From Prochloron sp. SulCav_FS08_3_32_3330 (GTDB lineage: Bacteria; Cyanobacteriota; Cyanobacteriia; Cyanobacteriales; DYNF01), in contig DYNF01000019.1 of NCBI GenBank assembly GCA_020721205.1, positions 1-48,025 on the forward strand: a DNA stretch of 48,025 bases, written 5' to 3'. Under the pieces are notes generated by a model that saw only the letters and a list, made by a program, of their open reading frames with translations, did no database searches and had not been told where the DNA came from. Positions 27,270 to 35,369 of the stretch are shown piece by piece. Each line of letters starts with the position of its first letter. Position 1 is the stretch's first letter. Made by a program: the position numbers and the translations under genes.

Positions 27270-27332
27270 AGGTGGGCAATAGCAATACAAATTAAAATTA
27301 TTCCCAAAGATAATAATAGCTATTGTCCACCT
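27270..27332 (-). terminator. Inverted repeat between DUF4330 and MidA-like genes
   Basis: AGGTGGGCAATAGC pairs with GCTATTGTCCACCT around a 35-base A/T-rich loop. It lies 11 bases past the DUF4330 stop on the minus strand. It could terminate or attenuate, but the long loop makes this uncertain. Confidence 0.45.
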
Positions 27333-27342
27333 ACAATCATAA

Positions 27343-27912
27343 TTATTTTTCCTTTTTTGGTTCAGTTTTTTCAGTTTTTTCAGTTTGATTAATGCGCACA
27401 TCTACCACACTTCCTTTAAAATTATAGGTAGCTCCATCTAATTCTAAAACCGTGCCAATTTTAACTTTTTGTTGGGCAAAAACCGCCCCTTCTTCTGTTA
27501 TTTGTGCATCCCCTTCTAAAGTTATTAACATATCTTGAATAAAATTAATTTCAGGACGAGGATCATTCAGAGCTAATACTGAGCCATCAGGTTGTGGTAC
27601 ATTAGTAGTACGGGGTAATTGAACCACATCTTTAATTTGAATTTGACTATAGGGTTGATTCCGAATAATAATAGAAGTTTTCTGATTTTCCTTCATATTT
27701 TTATATAAAGTATCAGGATTTTTTACCGTTAATCCTCTTACTAATAAATCTATTTCTACTTGAGCCGCATCTCCCACTTGTGCCACAGATCCCCCCGTAT
27801 TTCCGGGAATAAAAAAGATCCCAATAATTACACCAAGAATAACTAAAGCCGCACCTAGATCAAAAACATTGATTAAACCGAAAATGCGTCCTTTTGAATC
27901 AATTATTTTCAT
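27343..27912 (-). CDS. DUF4330 membrane-anchored protein
   Basis: A 189-residue protein with a start typical of DUF4330 (KIIDSKGRIFGLINVFDLGA), one membrane segment (about 15-36), and a beta-rich extramembrane domain (VEIDLLVRGLTVKNPDTLYK). The tail TEKTEKTEPKKEK is charged and built from 9-bp repeats, similar to the TEK repeats at the start of the Uma2 proteins at 41654-42958. Function unknown. It is downstream of another membrane-protein gene on the same strand, 77 bases away. Confidence 0.85.
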   Translation of the reverse strand: MKIIDSKGRIFGLINVFDLGAALVILGVIIGIFFIPGNTGGSVAQVGDAAQVEIDLLVRGLTVKNPDTLYKNMKENQKTSIIIRNQPYSQIQIKDVVQLPRTTNVPQPDGSVLALNDPRPEINFIQDMLITLEGDAQITEEGAVFAQQKVKIGTVLELDGATYNFKGSVVDVRINQTEKTEKTEPKKEK

Positions 27913-27989
27913 AATTTTTCTAACTTTATTTTTTAAGAATTATAAGAATTAACTAACAATAATATAATATACATGATAGCACTTAATTA

Positions 27990-29048
27990 TTAATAATCAT
28001 TATTTAATAAAGAAGATAATGAACGACGACGACGTAGATCCATTAATTCTGCTAAAGTGGGTTGTTTTTGATCTAAAGGAGTCTTTTCTTCAGGCGCTAA
28101 TAGAGTAACTTGAGGTAGATCATAACCATAATTTTGATCAGAAATATAGGGAGAAGTGGTTTGTTTTACCGAGGGAGAAATAGGTTTTTTTCTAATTTTT
28201 TTAGGTACAGAAAATTTATTTTCAGATTGAGAGGGAGGTTTGGGAGGTTTTGCTTGGGGTTTTCTTTTTTGCTCTGACTTTCTCAGAATAGAATTGTTTT
28301 CAGGCTTAAGTTTTCTACTTGTTTCTCGATTATATTCATCATTATATGATAAAATAAACCCGTTTAATTCTGGTATTTGACGAGGGTTATCAAAATTATT
28401 ATTTTTTACCGGATTATTTTTAGGAGCATTAAAGCTAGTATTTTGAAGTTTAACAGGTCTTTTTTTTCTTTTTTGCTTAGGATTTTCGTCAATAGATTCT
28501 TCCGATTTTTGATCTAAACTTTTCAAAAAAGCAATAAAAAATTTAAAAATACCTGAAATTAAATTAGGTATTAAGGTAACTATAAAAAAGATTATTTTAA
28601 AAATAAAGGTAAAAATAAAATTGAAATTACGAGTAATAGATGCTCTAGTTTGTGAGGGAAGGGAAAGAAATCTTAACCAAGCTGTCACGAATAAAGAAAC
28701 AAAGGCACTACCGCCAAGAATAGCCCCAAAAAGCCATAAAGGAAAAGTATTAGAGGATAAAGAGTTACTATTAAGACGTTCGGGAGGATTAGGAATAGTG
28801 GGAGTAATAATCAGTTGAGGAGCGGGAATCGGCGAAGGAGTTAAAGACTGATCGGGAGTAGCTGGATTAATAATCTGAGGATTAAGTAGGTCAGGGTCAA
28901 TCAGTCCTTTCATAGCGATCACCGTAACAATCATCATCAAAAACAAAGTTATTGCCCAAGTACCGACTAAAAAAGAGGAAGGGAAAAAATGTTTGATCAG
29001 GGGACGAGAATAGTTTTGCTGAGACTCAAATGGGGAAAAATGATTCAT
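27990..29048 (-). CDS. Membrane protein with long basic, proline-rich tail
   Basis: A 352-residue protein not matched to a named family. Visible parts: cytoplasmic start, membrane segment (about 27-47), Pro-rich loop (about 62-95, PSPIPAPQLIITPTIPNPPE), second segment (about 102-125), a third very hydrophobic stretch (about 143-175), then a ~170-residue Lys/Pro/Asn-rich hydrophilic tail (KQKRKKRPVK, KRKPQAKPPKPPSQ). It ends in LAELMDLRRRRSLSSLL, a basic helix that looks conserved. Possibly a scaffold or anchoring protein; no function can be given. Confidence 0.65.
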   Translation of the reverse strand: MNHFSPFESQQNYSRPLIKHFFPSSFLVGTWAITLFLMMIVTVIAMKGLIDPDLLNPQIINPATPDQSLTPSPIPAPQLIITPTIPNPPERLNSNSLSSNTFPLWLFGAILGGSAFVSLFVTAWLRFLSLPSQTRASITRNFNFIFTFIFKIIFFIVTLIPNLISGIFKFFIAFLKSLDQKSEESIDENPKQKRKKRPVKLQNTSFNAPKNNPVKNNNFDNPRQIPELNGFILSYNDEYNRETSRKLKPENNSILRKSEQKRKPQAKPPKPPSQSENKFSVPKKIRKKPISPSVKQTTSPYISDQNYGYDLPQVTLLAPEEKTPLDQKQPTLAELMDLRRRRSLSSLLNNDY

Positions 29049-29164
29049 GGATAAGGTTTCCTGCTTATCTGGATAATTTTTAAACTGTGGATTGTTAATT
29101 TAGCTTTAATCAATCTTATCTGAAAACTAGATTTTTATCAAAATTATAAAATTTTAGCCTGAAA

Positions 29165-30178
29165 CTAGATTAAATTTTGAGGATTTATTGAAGAAATTTT
29201 GTTTCTTTGATGGCTACGAGTTAAATAATTAAGATTAGGTAAACAAGGAATAATTCCCCCCGGATTTAAGGGAAATAAATTGCCATAATAATCATTTTGG
29301 ATTGCTTCTAAATCGCAAGTTTGAGCGATGCCTTTTAATTGATATAATTCCCTTAAATAATCTCCTAAATTTTCATAATCTTGAATCCTTTGACGACTAC
29401 ATTTAAACAAGTTATTATAGACCAGATCAAAACGGATTAAAGTAGTAAATAAACGTAGATCCGCAAGGGTTAAAATATCCCCACATAAATAACGATTATT
29501 TTTTAAGATTTCTTCAATTTCATCTAAAGTATGAAATAATAGATCACAAGCTTCTTGATAAGCCTCTTGAGTTTGAGCAAAACCGCAACGATAAACCCCA
29601 TTATTTACATTATGATAAATTTTTTCATTCCATTGATCAATTATTTCTTGTAACTCTTTCGGATATAAATTTAATTCAGGAATTTCTGCCAAATCATTAA
29701 ATTGATCATTTAAGATAATTATAATATCTGAACTTTCATTATTAACAATAGTTTTTGTTTTACTATCCCATAAAATAGGCACGGTAAAACGTCCAGTATA
29801 ATCAGGTTTTGCCTCTTGATAAAGTTTAGCTAAAGGGCGATTATTTTCTGTGGGAATAATCCAGCCACCTTCTAGGGGAGCGGGGGTAACAATAATTACA
29901 GAAATTACCTTTTCTAAACCTTTTAAAGCTCTAACAATTAAGGTACGATGCGCCCAAGGACACCCCATTCCTACATATAAAATATACCGATCTTTTTCCG
30001 GTAAATAGGGATTATTTTGATCTAAATTAATCCAATTTCTAAATTCACTTTCTGGACGAATATAAGCACCTGATTTATTACGAGGTGCCATTTGTGACAT
30101 CATTAAATTCCAGAAAGTTGTCCAAGCAAATTTTCCTAATTTAATAATCGTTTTAGGGGGTAAAGATTTTTTTTTCAC
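29165..30178 (-). CDS. Glutathionyl-hydroquinone reductase-like GST (Xi class)
   Basis: A 337-residue protein with the domain order of Xi-class/YqjG-ECM4 enzymes: an N-terminal extension (ENPYLPEKDRYILYV region), a thioredoxin-fold domain with catalytic Cys73 in GMGCPWAHRTL, then the helical GST domain with YRCGFAQTQEAYQEACDLLF and LCGDILTLADLRLFTTLIRF. Members reduce glutathionyl-hydroquinones with glutathione. The usual length is ~320-330, so the gene is complete. It stands alone; two palindromic mobile elements lie upstream. Confidence 0.9.
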   Translation of the reverse strand: MKKKSLPPKTIIKLGKFAWTTFWNLMMSQMAPRNKSGAYIRPESEFRNWINLDQNNPYLPEKDRYILYVGMGCPWAHRTLIVRALKGLEKVISVIIVTPAPLEGGWIIPTENNRPLAKLYQEAKPDYTGRFTVPILWDSKTKTIVNNESSDIIIILNDQFNDLAEIPELNLYPKELQEIIDQWNEKIYHNVNNGVYRCGFAQTQEAYQEACDLLFHTLDEIEEILKNNRYLCGDILTLADLRLFTTLIRFDLVYNNLFKCSRQRIQDYENLGDYLRELYQLKGIAQTCDLEAIQNDYYGNLFPLNPGGIIPCLPNLNYLTRSHQRNKISSINPQNLI

Positions 30179-30231
30179 GGTAATAATTCTAAAAAATAAA
30201 TATTTTGTTGTGCATCTTTAGTGCTAAAAGT

Positions 30232-30414
30232 AGGGCGTTTTCATTCTTTTTTTTTACGACAGGTTAAAACCTGTCGCTACCCAAACAAAACCCGTCTTTA
30301 CGGGTTATATAATTAAATATTAACTAATATTAAAAATTTAAACCTGCGTATGCCTGTTTTGTTTATGTAGCAACAGGTTTCAACCTGTTGCTTTTTGGAG
30401 AATGAAAACACCCT
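30232..30414. mobile_element. AGGGCG-family MITE, copy B
   Basis: The ends are AGGGCGTTTTCATTCTTTTT and GGAGAATGAAAACACCCT. Internal palindromes: left arm ACAGGTTAAAACCTGT, right arm AACAGGTTTCAACCTGTT. The middle is GTCTTTACGGGTTATATAAT and A/T-rich. It is flanked by GCTAAAAG on both sides. It lies only 12 bases from copy C. Confidence 0.85.
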
Positions 30415-30426
30415 GGGGCTAAAAGC

Positions 30427-30608
30427 AGGGCGTTTTCATTCTTTTTTTTTCAACGGGTTAAAACCCGTTGCTACCCAAACAAAACCCGTCTTTACGGGTT
30501 ATATAATTAAATATTAACTAATATTAAAAATTTAAACCTGCGTATGCCTGTTTTGTTTATGTAGCAAAAGGTTTCAACCTGTTGCTTTTTGGAGAATAAA
30601 AACGCCCT
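30427..30608. mobile_element. AGGGCG-family MITE, copy C
   Basis: Same structure and orientation as copy B. The left palindrome here is CAACGGGTTAAAACCCGTTG, with G/C where copy B has A/T at both paired positions; the right one (CAAAAGGTTTCAACCTGTTG) is partly mispaired. The sequence after its right end is again GGGCTAAAAG. Together with copy B it occupies most of the 524-base gap between the GST and Uma2 genes. Confidence 0.85.
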
Positions 30609-30702
30609 AGGGCTAAAAGTAATAAATAAATTATAGGGTGTACCATTCGTATTTACTTTTATATTTTAAGCAATTAACTTTAATGATACCCACTCTAAAA
30701 AT

Positions 30703-31551
30703 TTACTTTTCTTTTAATTTTTGAGTTAACTCATTTAATTGTTTTAAGAGTTCCTCTTTTTCTTGATGTTCTTGATCGGCACGTTGACATTCCTGATCAG
30801 CACGTTGACGTTCTTGATCAGCCCGTTGACATTCCTGATCCGCCCGTTGGCGTTCCAGTTCAGCCTGTTGGCGTTCCAGTTCAGCCTGTTGGCGTTCCAG
30901 TTCAATACGTTCCGTCGCCCAAGGAAGTAGATTTCCGGCACTGTCCCACCATCTGAGCCAATAACCAGAACGATCAACTTTTTGTCCTTCCCAAACTCCT
31001 AAAAAAAGGTTCATTTCTTCTAACCAATAAAGACCATTTTCATTAGAATTTTGACTTTGATAACGTCCGTTTTCTAAGCGATAACATTCTAAAATGCCCT
31101 CGTCAGGTTGAAAAATTACATAAAAAGGAATTTGTAAAATTTGCTCATAAAAGTACCATTTTCCGTAAGGATAATGGGGATTAACTGAGTATTCTCCGCC
31201 CTCTGTTTCCGAGATAAACTCCATCACAATTAGAGGTAAATCACCCTCTGTATGAGGAGTATAACTTCGGCGATCGGATTTTGGGGTCTCCACATGAGGC
31301 ACATAAACCCAATCAGGGGCTTTAACGGCGGTTTTGCCATCAACTTTAGTACAAATCCCAAAATTAGTAGCAATAATCATTTCTGAGGTAATAAACCCGG
31401 CAATTTCGAGAATTTCTCGTAAAACTGAGGCTAATAAAGGTTGAGTTAAATTATCCACTGGATCATCAGGTAATTGAAAGTCATCAGGTAAAATTTCCCA
31501 AATAATTTCATGGGTTGGGGTTTTCGGTTTTAAAATTGGTGTTATAGTCAT
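30703..31551 (-). CDS. Uma2-family (PD-(D/E)XK) protein with heptad-repeat tail
   Basis: A 282-residue protein. Residues ~1-205 are an Uma2/DUF820 domain, a putative restriction-endonuclease-like fold very common in cyanobacteria, with APDWVYVPHVE and LPLIVMEFISE as the likely active-site strands (PD...E-x-x motif). The tail (~215-282) is built from seven-residue units (QQAELER, QRADQER, QRADQEC), clearly a coiled coil encoded by 21-bp DNA repeats, ending KEELLKQLNELTQKLKEK. The coiled coil may oligomerise the protein. The role of Uma2 proteins is not established. Confidence 0.85.
   Translation of the reverse strand: MTITPILKPKTPTHEIIWEILPDDFQLPDDPVDNLTQPLLASVLREILEIAGFITSEMIIATNFGICTKVDGKTAVKAPDWVYVPHVETPKSDRRSYTPHTEGDLPLIVMEFISETEGGEYSVNPHYPYGKWYFYEQILQIPFYVIFQPDEGILECYRLENGRYQSQNSNENGLYWLEEMNLFLGVWEGQKVDRSGYWLRWWDSAGNLLPWATERIELERQQAELERQQAELERQRADQECQRADQERQRADQECQRADQEHQEKEELLKQLNELTQKLKEK
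30766..30903 (-). repeat. 21-bp in-frame tandem repeat in Uma2 gene
   Basis: About six to seven 21-bp units coding for QRADQER/QQAELER heptads, in two sub-types (CGTTCCAGTTCAGCCTGTTG-like and CGTTGACATTCCTGATC-like on the plus strand). The copy number is likely to vary between strains. Confidence 0.8.
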
Positions 31552-31599
31552 ATTTTATTTTATGATTAAATTAATAATTATTCCTATAATTATAACCTC

Positions 31600-31633
31600 A
31601 AAAAAAAGCGATCGCATTTTTTCAAGCGATCGC
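31600..31633 (-). terminator. prk terminator formed by two HIP1 octamers
   Basis: On the minus strand, two GCGATCGC octamers separated by TTGAAAAAAT and followed by eight T residues form a classical intrinsic terminator 24 bases after the prk stop. HIP1 is self-complementary, so two copies can pair with each other as an 8-bp G/C-rich stem. Confidence 0.7.
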
Positions 31634-31656
31634 ACTGTGAATGAATGACAAAAGAA

Positions 31657-32664
31657 TTAAACTGTAGCAGGGACTTTAGCCTCAACATTAGCAGTTAAAC
31701 GCTCATAAGTTTCCCGCATTTTTAAACCTACTAAAACTTGGAATAAACCAGTCCCATTATTGGAGCCGGGATAATCTTTATGTTTAGTTAAAAGTTCAGT
31801 CATTTCACCATAATACTTAGTCGAAGTCTTACTTAAATGACTCTCAACATAGATCATTTCTTCAAGATTATCAAATTGACCATCCACCTCTAAGACAGAG
31901 ACTTCATTGCCAAAATAATTATCAGGTCCGTAGAATAACTTAATCCCCGGATAAGCACAAGTTAACTTACGTCCACAGGGTCTCCAGTCAATAGTAGAGC
32001 CTTCATCAAACAGATAAACAGGTTCAAATCCTTCTACGTCCTCTTTTTGCACAAGACGAACTCTCAGGATTTTACCCTCTTTTTCATCTTTAATTAATTC
32101 AGTGGGTAAAACTTGAATTACCACATCAGCGTGTTGTCTTTGAGGTTCAATATACGCTGTAAAATCAGGTTTTCTGGAATTAATCGAAGCGAGAATATCC
32201 TCATAAGTATGACCACGTTCTGCCATATCACGCTGAATTTTCCATTTGATTTTAACTTCATCAGAAATATCTAAATAAACGCTAAAATCAAGTAAAGAAC
32301 GCACACGCTCATCATAGAGAGGATGGAGTCCTTCAATTACAATAACTTTATTCGGTTCGATCCGTTCAGGAGGATCCAGTTCTCCTGTTTCGTGGTTATA
32401 AATAGGTTTATCAATAGCTTGACCATTTTTGAGAGCCTTGATTTGCTGCGCCATAAGGTCAAAATTATTCGCTTTAGGATCCAGAGCGGTCACACCTGCT
32501 TCTTTTCTGCCTTTACGATCCAAACTATGATAGTCATCTAAACAGATTACCGTCATAAATTCTTCACCAAATAAATCACTTAAACGGCGTAAAAAAGTTG
32601 ATTTACCACAGCCAGAGTCTCCAGCTACACCAATAATAACCACACGATCGGACTGATTTGTCAT
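31657..32664 (-). CDS. prk: Phosphoribulokinase
   Basis: 335 residues. It phosphorylates ribulose-5-phosphate to ribulose-1,5-bisphosphate in the Calvin cycle. The P-loop is GVAGDSGCGKSTFLRR. Cys19 and Cys41 are the redox pair of the cyanobacterial/plant enzyme, and Cys230/Cys236 (RPCGRKLTCAYPG) is the second pair linked to CP12/GAPDH complex formation, so thioredoxin-type regulation is expected. The ELDPPERIEPNKVIVIEG segment holds the Walker-B-like region. The start fits the family. It is transcribed leftward and ends at the HIP1 terminator. Confidence 0.98.
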   Translation of the reverse strand: MTNQSDRVVIIGVAGDSGCGKSTFLRRLSDLFGEEFMTVICLDDYHSLDRKGRKEAGVTALDPKANNFDLMAQQIKALKNGQAIDKPIYNHETGELDPPERIEPNKVIVIEGLHPLYDERVRSLLDFSVYLDISDEVKIKWKIQRDMAERGHTYEDILASINSRKPDFTAYIEPQRQHADVVIQVLPTELIKDEKEGKILRVRLVQKEDVEGFEPVYLFDEGSTIDWRPCGRKLTCAYPGIKLFYGPDNYFGNEVSVLEVDGQFDNLEEMIYVESHLSKTSTKYYGEMTELLTKHKDYPGSNNGTGLFQVLVGLKMRETYERLTANVEAKVPATV

Positions 32665-32768
32665 AATTACCCTCTAATGAATGAAAAACTAAAAATTAAT
32701 CTTATCTGTATTTAGCAACCTACTTTCAATGAAAAATTAATTCCCATTCTTAAAGTAGAAATAGCGTT

Positions 32769-32880
32769 GTGAACTACTCCGCCCCGCTATCGCTCTCATC
32801 CCCATTCCGCAGAAGCTGAGAATGGTGACTTCTCACTTTCGTTAAAGAAAGTTTACCACAATAGCGGAGACTCCCTTGAT
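32769..32880 (-). mobile_element. Possible IS200/IS605-type right-end remnant
   Basis: On the minus strand this stretch reads GGGAGTCTCCGCTATTGTGG... and ends GGGGCGGAGTAGTTCAC. The arms ACTCCGC-CCC-GCTAT and ATAGCGGAG are complementary, with smaller hairpins inside (CTTTCTTTAACGAAAG). The end sequence GCGGAGTAGTTCAC reminds me of transposon ends in cyanobacteria, but I cannot confirm it. It has clearly higher G+C than its surroundings and no ORF. Confidence 0.35.
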
Positions 32881-33113
32881 CAAACTTACTATTAAACAAG
32901 CTATCAGCTTGTTTCAAGCTGATCAAAACAAGACCCGATACTTATTTTAGGTTGAATCTAATCAATAAATTTTACAAAAGCTACTGATTTTGCATCTTAC
33001 CATTTTTTGCTAAATCTTCGATGAAAATTAAAGAATAAACTAAGGTTTTTCCCTTTGAGACTTTGTTGTGGATCTTTGATCAATTAGATCAACTGTTAAT
33101 TTAACTCTTTGAT

Positions 33114-33138
33114 GAAGTGTAAAGTAATGATAGTCTAT
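33114..33138. repeat. 25-bp direct repeat, distal copy (petH leader duplication)
   Basis: GAAGTGTAAAGTAATGATAG + TCTAT; identical except for one base to 33970-33994. The two copies bracket the toxin-antitoxin module. Confidence 0.75.
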
Positions 33139-33304
33139 CGCAATTTTCAATTTCCCTACCGCTAGTCGAGGTAATTGTCCACTGTCCACTGTCCATTGTC
33201 AATATTAGATATCTTTTAAGAATTAATTTTTGATCGACAGGAGTTTAATTTATAGTTATAATTTAATAAAACTAAGGTTTACTCAATCAATTAAAAATAA
33301 GACA

Positions 33305-33565
33305 ATGGAAAAATTAATTATTAATCAAAATCAAAAAGATGTCATTAATCTAATTCAATTAGTTAATCAAGAAAATAAAGTATATCAGATAGAATCAAAT
33401 CAAGATTCTGCTATCCTTATCTCTAAACAAGAATATGAAAGTTTACAAGAAACAATAGAATTGTTATCAGTACCCGGATTAAAAGAAAGTTTACAAAGAT
33501 CTCTTCAACAAATATCTAATAATGAAACTTATTCTTTAGATGAGGTATTAGGGGATATTGATTAA
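33305..33565 (+). CDS. Type II antitoxin, YefM/Phd family
   Basis: 86 residues from the ATG at 33305 (MEKLIINQNQKDVINLI); the open frame continues 25 codons upstream but with no family similarity. The Phd/YefM fold is visible in YQIESNQDSAILISKQEYES followed by LQETIELLSVPGLKESL, where the C-terminal helix wraps the toxin. TAATG overlap with the next gene couples translation. Antitoxins of this group repress their own promoter. Here the toxin partner is truncated, so the antitoxin is probably a relic, though intact. Confidence 0.85.
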   Translation: MEKLIINQNQKDVINLIQLVNQENKVYQIESNQDSAILISKQEYESLQETIELLSVPGLKESLQRSLQQISNNETYSLDEVLGDID

Positions 33566-33786
33566 TGGTTTATGATATAAGGTTTACTAAAGAAGCAAAA
33601 AAAGATATTACTAAACTTACTCCAAAACTTAAGCAAAAACTAATACTAATTATTCAAAATATAATTAGTATTAATCCTTATGAGGGTAAGAAACTTATTG
33701 GTGATATGACCGGATTTTTTTCTATCCGTTTAAATTATAAGGATAGAATTGTTTTTGACACTCCCCCGTTAAATCAAAGATTGTAA
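33565..33786 (+). pseudogene. RelE/YoeB-type toxin, 3' end replaced by a mobile-element end
   Basis: 73 codons; residues ~1-64 (YDIRFTKEAKKDITKLTPKL ... GFFSIRLNYKDRIVF) match Txe/YoeB ribosome-dependent mRNA interferases of ~85 residues. From about 33755 the frame runs into TTGACACTCCCCCG and a hairpin, giving the non-homologous tail DTPPLNQRL. The missing part normally carries the C-terminal His/Tyr residues needed for catalysis, so the toxin is predicted inactive. The downstream half is not found in the next 250 bases. Confidence 0.8.
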
Positions 33787-33796
33787 CGGGGGATTC
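33755..33796 (-). mobile_element. IS200/IS605-type right-end hairpin, remnant
   Basis: Read on the minus strand: GAATCCCCCGTTACAATC...AACGGGGGAGTGTCAA. This is the same end type as the element at 7485-7727 (GAATCCCCG...CGGGGAGCAGTCAA). The stem is CCCCCGTT (33763-33770) with AACGGGGG (33785-33792). No transposase gene or opposite end is recognisable nearby. Confidence 0.65.
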
Positions 33797-33860
33797 TTGT
33801 TTCTTTCAGGGAGAATAAATTAACAAAAAAAAGCAGACTAATCCACAAGATTTTAAGAAT

Positions 33861-33879
33861 AACAGGCAGGATGCCTGTT
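33861..33879. repeat. Short palindrome, related to 2817-2833
   Basis: AACAGGCAGGATGCCTGTT, the complement-oriented version of the palindrome after the exoprotein gene. It is followed by CCACAGG, a wording common in dispersed cyanobacterial repeats. Confidence 0.5.
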
Positions 33880-33968
33880 CCACAGGTTATATAACGGAAT
33901 TTTGTTAAACTGGTAACTGTTCACTGTTCACTGTTCACTGAAATTACCGATCTAAAATTTGGCTATCT

Positions 33969-33998
33969 TGAAGTGTAAAGCAATGATAGTCTATATAC
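33969..33998 (+). promoter_or_regulatory. Proximal repeat copy and candidate petH promoter
   Basis: The 25-bp direct repeat (33970-33994) ends in TCTATATACT. TTGAAG (33968-33973) and TATATA, 18 bases apart, make a plausible -35/-10 pair about 50-75 bases upstream of petH. The distal copy at 33114 has GATGAAG and TATCGC in the same places, so it would be a weaker promoter. GGGAG at 34031 lies 12 bases before the petH ATG. Confidence 0.35.
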
Positions 33999-34008
33999 TA
34001 ATCAATAA

Positions 34009-35226
<1,218 letters not shown>

Positions 35227-35298
35227 GGCATCGGCAAAAGTCGGGAATTTTAATCGGCTGTGCTGATATAGAGCTACGCGCACTTGGTTAGGACATTT

Positions 35299-35330
35299 GT
35301 GTAGAGACGTAATATATTACGTCTCTACAC
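35299..35330. repeat. Perfect 32-bp palindrome after petH
   Basis: GTGTAGAGACGTAATA is followed directly by its exact complement. Related palindromes are at 11799 and 45192. It may terminate petH and the convergent potA-like gene, but no T-run follows, so it is likelier a dispersed repeat. Confidence 0.7.
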
Positions 35331-35369
35331 AAAATCAAAATTGATTTTGCCGAGATTGAATTTCCTGAT

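Noticed and set aside
27234-27401. 56-codon N-terminal extension of the MidA-like methyltransferase
   Set aside because: It crosses an inverted repeat and overlaps the neighbouring gene; MSDSQLFNF at 27233 is the natural start.
30744-30977. 77-codon minus-strand frame with NWNANRL repeats
   Set aside because: It is a shadow frame of the 21-bp repeat in the Uma2 gene.
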